Shown here piece after piece: positions 34,102 through 43,800 of a DNA stretch of 64,000 nt; the first letter of the stretch is position 1, and each line of letters begins with the position of its first letter. Source of the DNA: Caryophanales bacterium UBA784 (GTDB lineage: Bacteria; Bacillota_I; Bacilli_A; RFN20; CAG-288); contig DBJE01000004.1 of the NCBI GenBank assembly GCA_002297045.1, forward strand, positions 68,619 through 132,618. Reading direction: 5' to 3'. The notes under the pieces are model-generated. The model did no database searches, was not told where the DNA came from, and saw only the letters and a program-made list of their open reading frames with translations. Position numbers and translations under genes: made by a program.

Positions 34102-36153
34102 TTAATCGGTTCCTTTCAGTGACGGGTTAAAGGCATCACGCAATCCGTTTCCAAAGAGGTTGAAGCAGATCATCAATAAGGAAATGATGACGGCAGGAGT
34201 GATCATCTGATAAGGATAGGTCTGCCTGACGTTCTGGACATCGGAAAGGATGACGCCTAAGGAGTCTGCGTTCTTTAAGCCAAGTCCAAGGTAGGAGATA
34301 GTGGCTTCGTTGAAGATGACAGAGGGAATCCTAAGAACGGAGGAAGTGACAATCGTACCGATGGCGTTAGGAAGAATATGACGGAAGATAAGACGAGGTG
34401 CCTTTGCACCAAGCGTCTTTGCCGCAAGAACGTATTCCCGGTTCTTGTATCGGTAGAACTGGGAACGGGTAATGCTCTCCGTTCCAATCCAGCCGGTAAG
34501 ACATAAGGCAAGGGCGAAGACAAAGAAGTTCTGTCCGAGCTTAAGGGTCAGAACCGTCATTAAGACAATCCAAGGCCTACCAGAGAGAATATCGACGATA
34601 CGTTCCCTCGTCAAATCGGTAAGCCCGCCAAAATAGCCGGAGATGGAGCCCCAGACGACACCGATAAGAATGTTGATGGCGGAGACGATGACGCCGAGAA
34701 TCAGAGAAGTGCGGAGACCGGAAAAGACATACTTAAGCCTGTCTTTTCCCTGCGCCTCCGTTCCGAGAATATGTTTAGGGATAGAAGTGTACCCAAGGTA
34801 CTTGTACCTCATGACCGTGCATTTGAGAGAGAAGGTGGATTCTCCGTCTATGGTAACCGGAGTCGCTGATTCGATATTGACGACATAGACATCGTTTCGG
34901 TTCTTCCCTTCTTCCGTCACGGAGAAACCCTGCCTTGGGTTCTTTTCGTTGAAAGTGATGTAGCCTTTATCTGCCCAGTCCTTCCTTGTGGACATGGCAA
35001 CCGGCCTGTCATTCTTCAGACCATAGGCAATCTCATATTCGTCATAAAGGATATCGCAGCGGGTAGAGACGACATCGCAGGGAATGAAGGCAGAGTCTGT
35101 CTTACTCGTCCAGAATTTGACGTTGTCTTTTCCGTCCACTCTCTTCAGCTCGCCGACCATGGCATTAGCATCCGTAAAGGAACGGTTTGCAAGCTCCTGT
35201 TTTTCCTTTTTCGAGGAGGAGGAAGAAGTAACTACAAAGTCCTTGACATAAAGAGAAGTGGTGGCGGTCGTCTTCGTAAAGAAAACAAGACCGAGAGAAC
35301 CGGCTATGGATGTGCTATTTCCCCTAATCTTCTTAATATCGTCATTGTCTTTAAGCAATTGAGTGAGATTGACACTCATTTTCTCATAAGAGGAAATCTT
35401 CGCTTCGTTCTCTGCCTTAGAGGCGATAGAAGGATAAGTGGAAGTGCGGTCAAGGACAACAAACTGTCCTCCGCTCTTCGTATAGAAGAGAAGGGAATAA
35501 TCCGGCCTCTCTCCAGTCGCAGCAGAGGAGGAACCGAGGGTATATTCGACCGTGTAGGTGTTATTTAAGTCATAAGTATAGTTATAGGAGTACCTATAAC
35601 GCCTTTCCTCGGAAGCAGTCTGTGCACCATTAAGGTAGGCAAAACCGCCGGTAGCATCCTTTGCATATCCGTCACTGTAGCCATTACGCTTATTGTCGAT
35701 TTTGACAATGACATCCTTAGAGGCAAAAGAACCGATATAGTTTCCCTCGGCATCATAAGGATAGGCTTCGTTCTTATGCCACCGCGTTCCGTCCATAAAG
35801 CCGTTTCCGGCCTCAAAGATCTTCGGAGGGAGATTTGTCTCATAGTTGTTCCGGCCGGAAATATCAAAGGGAATCACACCATTAATCGGAAGAATCAGAG
35901 ACAGAACAAAGAGGACGCCGAGAATGATACCTCCAACGACGGAGGATTTATTCTTGACGAATCGTTTCCTTGCATCCTTAAAGAAGGTGGTTGGCTTAGT
36001 CGTGAACTTGACGTCATGGATGCTCTTGTCCTGCTGGACAAGTTTAAAATCACCATCGGTAATCTTCTTACCGTTGAGCTCATCGACTTCGCTGCCGGCC
36101 TGAATCCTATTCTCCACGGAGGAGATATCGTAGTTCTCGAATTTGTTTTTCAT
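34102..36153 (-). CDS. oppC: Oligopeptide ABC transporter permease OppC with large ectodomain
   Basis: 683 residues, about twice the normal length. A first membrane segment (about 72-92) is followed by roughly 380 residues outside the cell, then the permease domain (about 475-683) with LKYVFSGLRTSLILGVIVSAIN and the EAA-type loop LAAKTLGAKAPRLIFRHILPN. The ectodomain contains VVTSSSSSKKEK and repeated Tyr/Ser-rich strands; it may help capture peptides or contact OppA. Starts 2 bases from oppB's stop. Confidence 0.93.
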   Translation of the reverse strand: MKNKFENYDISSVENRIQAGSEVDELNGKKITDGDFKLVQQDKSIHDVKFTTKPTTFFKDARKRFVKNKSSVVGGIILGVLFVLSLILPINGVIPFDISGRNNYETNLPPKIFEAGNGFMDGTRWHKNEAYPYDAEGNYIGSFASKDVIVKIDNKRNGYSDGYAKDATGGFAYLNGAQTASEERRYRYSYNYTYDLNNTYTVEYTLGSSSAATGERPDYSLLFYTKSGGQFVVLDRTSTYPSIASKAENEAKISSYEKMSVNLTQLLKDNDDIKKIRGNSTSIAGSLGLVFFTKTTATTSLYVKDFVVTSSSSSKKEKQELANRSFTDANAMVGELKRVDGKDNVKFWTSKTDSAFIPCDVVSTRCDILYDEYEIAYGLKNDRPVAMSTRKDWADKGYITFNEKNPRQGFSVTEEGKNRNDVYVVNIESATPVTIDGESTFSLKCTVMRYKYLGYTSIPKHILGTEAQGKDRLKYVFSGLRTSLILGVIVSAINILIGVVWGSISGYFGGLTDLTRERIVDILSGRPWIVLMTVLTLKLGQNFFVFALALCLTGWIGTESITRSQFYRYKNREYVLAAKTLGAKAPRLIFRHILPNAIGTIVTSSVLRIPSVIFNEATISYLGLGLKNADSLGVILSDVQNVRQTYPYQMITPAVIISLLMICFNLFGNGLRDAFNPSLKGTD

Positions 36154-36156
36154 ACT

Positions 36157-37218
36157 CTATGCCCCCTTGGCACCCCTGCGGATACGGGGATCGACAAGGC
36201 CATAGCTTAAGTCAACGGCTAGGTTGGCAGCAAGGCCGATGACGGTGTAGACGGCCATATCCACAAGAAGAACGTTCCAGTCCTTGGCATTGAGTGCTTC
36301 GATATAAAGTCCTCCGATGCCATTGATGGAGTAGAGCTGTTCAAGAATGATGGATCCGGAAAGAATCGAGATGAACTGACCGATGACCATCGGGATAATC
36401 GGAACCATGGAATTACGCAGAGCATGCCGGATGACACACTGCCGCTTAGTCAGTCCTTTCGTACGGGCGAGAAGAAGGAATTCGCTTGACCTGACTTCGG
36501 TAAGCTCGGCACGGGTATAACGTGTAAATCCGGCAATCGTGCCGAAACTGATGGAAAGAACCGGAATGACAAGTGCCTTAGCATAATCCCCGACTGAGGC
36601 ATTGGTGGCCGGCCATCTTGACGGGAGCCAATTAGTGTTGAAGGCTAGCCAGAGCCTAAGTAAGGAGATGACAACGAAAGAAGGAACGGAGATGAAAACC
36701 ATGACTAATGTAGAGATGACATGGTCAGTCGGCTTATTCTTCTTTAAAGCGGCAAGGATACCGAAGGCAAAGCCAAGAGGAAGAGCGACAAGCAAAGAGA
36801 CAATGTTAATCAGAATAGTCGGCTTGATTCGGTTAAGGATGATCGTCCTTGCGGCACGGCCACGTTCTACTGCGGAAGAAGTTCCCCAGTCCCACTTGGT
36901 GAAGATACCCTTTATCCAGGCGCCATACTGCTGAATAATGGGTTTACGGTAAAAAACGTGAGAGACCCCCACAGGATCCTTGTAGTTTAAAATTGCTTCC
37001 CCTAATCCTTTTTGTGGTTCCGAAAAAACGAGGTAATAACCTTTAGCCAACTGATCCTGACAGAAAGCAAACTGCGATGCCTCATTTCCGGTAATCGCCG
37101 CATCCGGTAACAATTTAATCAAAACGAAAGTAATGGTGAGAATGATGAAAGTTGTCACCAAAAGAAGCAATATACGCTGGAGAGAATACTTTACTAAGTA
37201 TGGTACGTGTTTTTTCAT
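36157..37218 (-). CDS. oppB: Oligopeptide ABC transporter permease OppB
   Basis: 353 residues. First helix LLLLVTTFIILTITFVLIKLLP, then the binding-protein-dependent permease domain with the EAA loop LLLARTKGLTKRQCVIRHALRNSMVPIIPMVIGQF and the conserved end YGLVDPRIRRG. Pairs with OppC to form the channel. It lies 23 bases after oppA in the operon oppABCDF. Confidence 0.95.
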   Translation of the reverse strand: MKKHVPYLVKYSLQRILLLLVTTFIILTITFVLIKLLPDAAITGNEASQFAFCQDQLAKGYYLVFSEPQKGLGEAILNYKDPVGVSHVFYRKPIIQQYGAWIKGIFTKWDWGTSSAVERGRAARTIILNRIKPTILINIVSLLVALPLGFAFGILAALKKNKPTDHVISTLVMVFISVPSFVVISLLRLWLAFNTNWLPSRWPATNASVGDYAKALVIPVLSISFGTIAGFTRYTRAELTEVRSSEFLLLARTKGLTKRQCVIRHALRNSMVPIIPMVIGQFISILSGSIILEQLYSINGIGGLYIEALNAKDWNVLLVDMAVYTVIGLAANLAVDLSYGLVDPRIRRGAKGA

Positions 37219-37241
37219 TTTAGCGGCCGAACAAAAGCAGG

Positions 37242-40220
37242 TTATTTTTTGACAGATGCGACAACGTAAGGTACTAGCTCAATATCTTCCTGACTATCGA
37301 TATCGATACCATTGACGTTAATCGTGTAAGAGACAGCGACCGTGACAACAGAATTGTTATCGCCTTCGGTAGAAGTATTCAAATCGTCGATTAATGTGAC
37401 AATGAGAGTCGGATTATCCTTAGTAATGGCGCTTACTCCGGCTTCGCCGAAAATCTGGGCAACCTTAGCCTTATCAGTGGCACTGGTTTCACTTAAACTG
37501 GCGGTAGAGAAAGATTTCGAACCGGCGGTGGCAATCAGTTCCTTAATGACGGCACCGGCATCGGTAAAGCTCTTGAAGGAAAGGGCGTAGGAAACGGATT
37601 TGGCTGCTTTGTCCAGTTTTTGGTACTTCATACCGGCGCTAGTCGTACCACCGGTAGAGACATTCTCCACACGGGCGAGCTTGCCTTCGTTATCTAGGGC
37701 AGCGACAGTAGTTCCTGCCTTCCATAATCCGTCATAGGACCACTTTTTCCCGTCGTAGACGATACTATCGGAAACCTCGGAAGTATCCGGACCCCAGTTA
37801 AGAGTAAAGCCGGAGGAGTTATCGGATTTCAGGACTTCCCTAAAGGAAAGAGGATCAAGGGCATTTCCGGTAATGGCACCAAAACCAAGCTGGAATTCGC
37901 CCTGTTTCCTTGCATCATAAACAGCATTATAGTCACTTCCGCCATCGTGCTGATTAACCACGAATTCATAACTTCCGTTATATTTTTGTTTAAACAACTT
38001 GTTGGCAATCTCTGCCCAGGAATCAAACACATCGCCATAAGATTTCACATCACCGGAATTCCTCCATTTCCTGTCTAAAGAAAGAAGGTAAGGATTCTGG
38101 CTGGTTCCCGGGGTACCGGATGGGTTCTTCGTCGAAAGCTTGGATTTATTCGGGATGATGACTTCCTGCCTAGCCTTGTCAAGCTGTGCTTCCGCAGCAT
38201 CGGCATTATAACCATAAGTCTCATTGTACCGGTCGGCAAGGACAGCCTTATGGGCATCAGTAGAATTATAGGAAATAGAATTCTCCGGATCGATAAGGTA
38301 GTTATCGGAAAGATATTCCTGGGTCGGAGTCCTACCACGGTCCTGACAGATTTTCTGGCGGTTAAGCCCGAAGCTTAAAAAGTTCAGGAAGTTTTTATTG
38401 GATAGATAGAACTTAGTGTATTGGCTTGCACTGACAGAGGAATCATGCTTATGGACGCTGCCGTTCGTGCCAAACCTCTTATTCCACTGTTCCTCAGTAG
38501 TGGCGTTAATGTTAATCTTAAAGTTAGAATCCGCCTTAGTCTTGTAGCTTTTCCATGTCCTGCCCTTATTTCCAGATCCCTCAGAAATGGCCGTTCCTTT
38601 TGTACCAAAAGAACCATCAGTTAAGGCATTCTTATCCGGAGAGTAGGAATCGATTTCCCCGTTAAGAAATTTATTACTAAGTAGTGTGTTAGTTGCGCCT
38701 GTGAAAGCAGTCCAGTCAAAGCCCTTAATCTGATAGATATCACGGGTAGAGCCATCGGAGAAGGTATCGACCTTCTCATGATAGCCTTCGTTCTTAGAAA
38801 CAAAAATATGTTTATCTTCCCACGCGGTAATATAGTACGGGCCAACAGAAAGAGTAGTGTCCTTTGGAGTTGCATCATAGCCTTTGTCAGAGGAGGTTTT
38901 ATCTATATTTGATCCGTAATCGGTTCCCGTCTCTTTTAAGAATGCTTCCGGAAGAGGCGCATAGAGGTTAGAAGAGAGATAGTACCTGGCGTAGAACTGG
39001 GTGCAGGGATAAAGAAGGTTGAATTCGATATATTCACCCTTTTCATCGGAGCCGGTAAAGAGGTTCTTTGTCTGTGTCCTGTATTTATCCCAAAGTTCGT
39101 CATTCCAAAGATCATCTTTATTCTTTTTGTTGGTAGTATGGTTATAGTAGTTTGCAGCACCGGTAATACCGGAGACGCCTGTGGTGATTTCTGCACCACG
39201 TGACTGAGAATTATACTGGGTAAGCCTGAATTTCAAACGGGTCAGATAATCTTCGAGCTTGACTTCCTGTCCGTTGAATTTACTGAATTGAGGAAGAGTG
39301 GAGCCGGTAGCATACTTCGGTGCATCTCTTCCGGTACGGACATAGATACGCCAGCGCCGGTTCAGGGTAGCATCGTTTGGCTGCTCGTTATTGCCGATAG
39401 CGATAGGACGGGGGCAATCTGCCTTGGCAAGGACAGGAATCCATTCGTAGCCGTCCTTAGTGGAGTTAAGACGCGTTCCGTAATAGGCAGAGGAAATATA
39501 GGCATCGAAATCAGAGACATCGGAGCCACTAGAACTCCTTGCGTTAGCCGTCTGCGGTAGAGAGGAAGTACCGATCTGATAATGCCATGGATCTCCGCCG
39601 GAAGTACAATTTTCAATCGCCTTGGTCAGTTTACCCTCACGCCTAGTGCCCCAGCCATAGCCGGAGATATATTCACGAGGCTCAGGAACATAACGGGAGT
39701 TATAGCAAACATAACTTCCGTTAGAGAACAGAGTGATGCCGGTAAGATAATTGTCGACCGCATACTTTTCAAGGTTGCCGAGAATCTTGGCACGTTCTTC
39801 ATAGCTGGCCGTTGCATAAGACTGGACCCCGGTAGCGACAGTTACCGCTTCGACAGTGAAATTGAGGGACATACTTCCCTTAGCTCCGGTGATCGTGATA
39901 ACGGCGGTACCTACAGCCTTAGGATTAAGAAGACCGCTGTTTGCATCAACGGCAAGGACGCTGTCATTGCTGGAAGCAAAAGAAGCAGTCGTTCCGTCGA
40001 CAACAAGTTGTCCGATTTTGGAACCGACGGAAATCGTCAGATTCGCGCCGTTTTCGACTTCCTGTCCGTCATAGGTGACAATCAGATCACCATCGTTCGT
40101 GGAAGTCTGAGCGGAATTCACGCCATTTGTGTTAGATTCCTTGTCGTGATGGCAGGAGCCAAGAAGAATGACACTTCCAAGTAAGGGAAGCCTAGTCAGC
40201 CTAACTGTTCTTTTTTTCAT
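37242..40220 (-). CDS. oppA: Oligopeptide-binding lipoprotein OppA, very large
   Basis: 992 residues from the ATG at 40220, chosen for GGAGGAAA just upstream and a clean signal peptide (MKKRTV[M]LT[M]LPLLGSVILLGSC); the longer frame start adds only four extra codons. Lipobox LGSC, Cys23. An N-terminal Ig-like segment (about 50-135, GTAVITITGAKGSMSLNFTVEAV) precedes a solute-binding core of the SBP-5 type (VGPYYITAWEDKHIFVSKNEGYHE, ending with VAPYVV-like strands). About twice the length of usual OppA, as seen in Mollicutes relatives. First gene of the opp operon. Confidence 0.9.
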   Translation of the reverse strand: MKKRTVRLTRLPLLGSVILLGSCHHDKESNTNGVNSAQTSTNDGDLIVTYDGQEVENGANLTISVGSKIGQLVVDGTTASFASSNDSVLAVDANSGLLNPKAVGTAVITITGAKGSMSLNFTVEAVTVATGVQSYATASYEERAKILGNLEKYAVDNYLTGITLFSNGSYVCYNSRYVPEPREYISGYGWGTRREGKLTKAIENCTSGGDPWHYQIGTSSLPQTANARSSSGSDVSDFDAYISSAYYGTRLNSTKDGYEWIPVLAKADCPRPIAIGNNEQPNDATLNRRWRIYVRTGRDAPKYATGSTLPQFSKFNGQEVKLEDYLTRLKFRLTQYNSQSRGAEITTGVSGITGAANYYNHTTNKKNKDDLWNDELWDKYRTQTKNLFTGSDEKGEYIEFNLLYPCTQFYARYYLSSNLYAPLPEAFLKETGTDYGSNIDKTSSDKGYDATPKDTTLSVGPYYITAWEDKHIFVSKNEGYHEKVDTFSDGSTRDIYQIKGFDWTAFTGATNTLLSNKFLNGEIDSYSPDKNALTDGSFGTKGTAISEGSGNKGRTWKSYKTKADSNFKININATTEEQWNKRFGTNGSVHKHDSSVSASQYTKFYLSNKNFLNFLSFGLNRQKICQDRGRTPTQEYLSDNYLIDPENSISYNSTDAHKAVLADRYNETYGYNADAAEAQLDKARQEVIIPNKSKLSTKNPSGTPGTSQNPYLLSLDRKWRNSGDVKSYGDVFDSWAEIANKLFKQKYNGSYEFVVNQHDGGSDYNAVYDARKQGEFQLGFGAITGNALDPLSFREVLKSDNSSGFTLNWGPDTSEVSDSIVYDGKKWSYDGLWKAGTTVAALDNEGKLARVENVSTGGTTSAGMKYQKLDKAAKSVSYALSFKSFTDAGAVIKELIATAGSKSFSTASLSETSATDKAKVAQIFGEAGVSAITKDNPTLIVTLIDDLNTSTEGDNNSVVTVAVSYTINVNGIDIDSQEDIELVPYVVASVKK

Positions 40221-40349
40221 ATTTGTTTCCTCCAATATTAAAAATAGAGATGGTCAGCATTAATCATCATATCTTACCATATTGAAAAAAATTGATTTCA
40301 AAAAAGCCGGTAGATAAGAACATAGCACTATATGATACCGCTTTCTAAT

Positions 40350-40730
40350 TTATAATACAAACGCAAATATAATGCTGCAAATCAGGAAAATCCCGCCTAG
40401 TATCAGGAAAGGGAGATAACAAAACGCGCTCGCCTGACGCTGTCTCTGCCTGGCAAACTTATAGTCTCCGGCATTCTCATAGCGCTTAGGCGATCCTTTT
40501 CGGAAAGAGTCAATAAGATTGCCAAACTGATAGAAAAAAACGTCAAAGGTTCCCTTCCGGATGATAAAGGCAAAAAGGGCAATAGCCAAATAGACAACAC
40601 CTGGAATAAGAAAACAGTCGGATAAACCCCTATGTCCAAGAAAATAGCAAAGGATGATGGAAAGAGGGGCAAGAAGGGACAAGATGATCCAAATAATGAC
40701 TCTTTTCAGTGTATCGGGATTGATCCTCAT
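40350..40730 (-). CDS. DUF3899-like small membrane protein
   Basis: 126 residues with four hydrophobic segments. GTFDVFFYQFGNL and the following loop resemble DUF3899 proteins (GxFDxFxYGF). It lies between the subtilase terminator and the opp operon with no clear own terminator. Function unknown. Confidence 0.65.
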   Translation of the reverse strand: MRINPDTLKRVIIWIILSLLAPLSIILCYFLGHRGLSDCFLIPGVVYLAIALFAFIIRKGTFDVFFYQFGNLIDSFRKGSPKRYENAGDYKFARQRQRQASAFCYLPFLILGGIFLICSIIFAFVL

Positions 40731-40744
40731 GATATTTTCCTTTG

Positions 40745-40779
40745 AAAGAAAGGCCCGGCTGAGATTCTTCAGCCAGGCC
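40745..40779 (-). terminator. Terminator of the subtilase gene
   Basis: Minus strand: GGCC(T)GGCTGA-agaatc-TCAGCC(G)GGCC followed by TTTCTTTC, 25 bases beyond the stop. Confidence 0.88.
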
Positions 40780-40804
40780 GGTAATCAACATTCAGAGATT
40801 CGGA

Positions 40805-43800
40805 TTAGTTCTGCTTCGGCTCGGCTTTCTTCTTTTTCAGAACGAAGAATACGACCAAACCGGCGGCGGCAAGGACGACAACACCGCCGACAACACCGCC
40901 GACAATGGCGGCAACGTTGACTTTGTTCTTTCCACTGGGATTAGACGTATTGGAATTATTGGAGGAGTTGTTCGGATTGCTTGGTTCAAGAGCCTCTCTT
41001 GCGGTCTTGGCCGCCTCGCCGACGGCGACAGGGACATAGTTCCTCTGAACAGAGACAGCGCCTTTCGGCCTATGGAGAGTGACAAAACCGCTAGTGGCAT
41101 CATAGTCGAAGGTAGCCTCGTCATTGTCGACAAGAATATCCAAATCGTCTTTATTCAGTCCTTTGCCGACATGGATAAGAACCGTAAACTCGGTTGTAGT
41201 CTTCAAGTCATCGCCTTTAGCATTGAGAAGACTGACATCGAAGTAGACATAGTTTTCATCTAACCTAGTCTGGCTATAGCTGAAATCGTACTTCTCATCG
41301 GTGAGATCCTGAGAAATGACGGCAACGGAATTTTCGGAAGGATGAACGACTAAACCGACAGAGCTTCCGGAATAACGTAATAGGCTAGCGAAAATCTTAT
41401 CGCTGTCAAGCCTGGAAGAAGGGACATTGAAGGAGACAGAACCATTCTCAGCAATAACGCTACTACCGCCGCAGTCGACATAATTGGCATCCGTCTTGAT
41501 GGTCCTCTGTGTGCCATACTTTGTTTCTTCAAAGCCGTAACCGGAGGAAGAGGAGATGCTCTTATCAATGACAAGCTTATACTGCTTCCTTGTCTGTTCC
41601 TTGCCGGTGGCAAGAGGAGTGAAGGAAAAATCGATAGTATAGTTTCCCCCAGCTAAGGATGAAAGGTCGATATCGGCATAGCCACGGCTGATGTTCCTCG
41701 ACTCATTCAGCCAAGACTTATAGAGCTTTCCGCCATTATCATAGGCGATAAAGGTGTCGTCTCCGCTGGCAGTCAGCCTATCAATTGTATCCGTGAGGAC
41801 TTCTTTACCTGAGGAGTCCTTGATGGAATATTTGGAAGCGGAAATCGTACGGTTGACGAAGAAGGTTGCAACAAGGTGGTCAGAGTAATTCTTTGCACCG
41901 GCATAAATCGTATCCGGATTATTGGTGTCCGGAGTAGCAATCTGGAATTCCGGATTGATTGTCTTAATGGCAGCCGTATCCCTAGAGCCGATCTTGCTAA
42001 CAACGCTATCTGAGACCTTTCCGCCATGTAAGGCAAGAGTGGATCCAGTGTAGGCATTGGTCTTTGCATACGTAGCAGTCAGATTCTTCCTACGGGAATC
42101 AATGAGTTCAGAAGTATAGACATGGTTGGCTTCCTTGTCCTGGCTGAACGGTTCGACGGCAGCACCTTTGGTGTAGTCACCATAGAAACCAAGATACGGA
42201 ATGCTCAAATCAAGATTCTTGTCGGAAGTAGAAGAAGAATTCTTGAATGTCAGGAACCCTTCGACATAGCTACCGCCCGCATTTTTAAAATACTTGGCGA
42301 AGTATTCACGGAGGGTTCCCTTAAAGGCAGTAGGGGCATCAGCAGCATCGGAGAAAGAACGTTCATACTGAAGATTATCGATACGGACCTTCCTTGTTCC
42401 AGTTTTGGTTCCGTTTGCAGGGACAGTGACCTCACCCTTAGAAGTACCCTGATAGGCACTATCGGGAATAGTGACGACATCGTCAAGGACGGACCTAGTA
42501 ATCTGATCGACTAGAGTCTCAGGAGTATCTTTGGTCGATCCGCTTTCGTTTTTCTGTTCGTCCTGATATTGTTGTGAAGTAACCTGGGCACGGAGAAGCG
42601 GAATCTGTAAAGTCAGAGACGGAGTATAGGTCTGTTCCTTATCACTATCATTATGAATGGTGTAAGGAATCTCGATGTAAGCTTCCTTATCGGCATCAAG
42701 ATTTTCCTGCTTTAGTGTTCCCTCGTTTCCAAGTTCGGCTTTGGAATCGCCAAAAGCAGATCCGTCATCAAGTTGATTTAATTCTGTGGTGACATAGGAG
42801 TCGGCATCAAGGATACGTTTGACGTTGATTCGTCCTGCACCCTGAATACGGATGGAGGCAGGATTCTTCTCGGTAGAGGAATCGTGGAGGGAATCAGCCG
42901 TAGACATGGCAATCTTAGAGAGCTTGGTCTTATATTCGGCATAATCGCTCTCTCCTTTATGCTGGCTTAGAGCAACGGCAAGGGCACCGGTAAGGTTCGG
43001 CGTAGCCATAGAGGTTCCGTCCCTATATTCATAGCCGTAGATATAAGAAGTATCAATCTGAACACCGGCAGACTGCTGACCATGCTTATCAGCCTGGATA
43101 GCACCGATAATCTGATAGCCCGGGGCAGAAATGGTCGGAGAAATATCCAGATTGGCATCGGAGCCATCGGAGGAGAAGGAAGCATAGACACCGCCGGAAG
43201 GAGATTCCTTTACCGTGTTCTGGGCAAGAGTCAGTGTGCCTTCCTTATTGACATCGCCAAAATAGCTGCTGGTCGTCTGGAAGACAAACACGACCGGAAT
43301 ATAAGGTTTGTAGCCATTGAAGTCCATGTTCCTGTTGAACGTGACGCCAGGGACATTGTTGATGACGATTAAAGCAGAGGCTTTGTGACTATATGCTATT
43401 TCAACCTTTTCACGGAACGTTGTACTTCCACGATCGACAACGGCAATCTTACCTTTGACATCATGTCCTTCCGCAGAGGCCTCTTCATAGTCGTCATCAT
43501 TGCCATATCCTCCGATACGAACATACTGCAGATCTTTTTCGTTGGCACCGTTAAGAAGCTCAGTCAAAGGATGCTCGGTAGTGTATTTATCCTTGTCATC
43601 CATGCCGACACGGTTTGTCACCTGGTCAGAGAAGGAGACGGCATTGTTTCCGACAATCCTAACGGAGCTGAAGAAGGCCTTATCCGGGTTAGAGGCAGCG
43701 ATGACGTTGGTCTTTTCGTCCCTGACGGCATAGCTTCCTAAAATACCAGTCTCGACATCATCAGTCGTCCAGTCAGAATAACCGGTATCGCCGGCATAGG

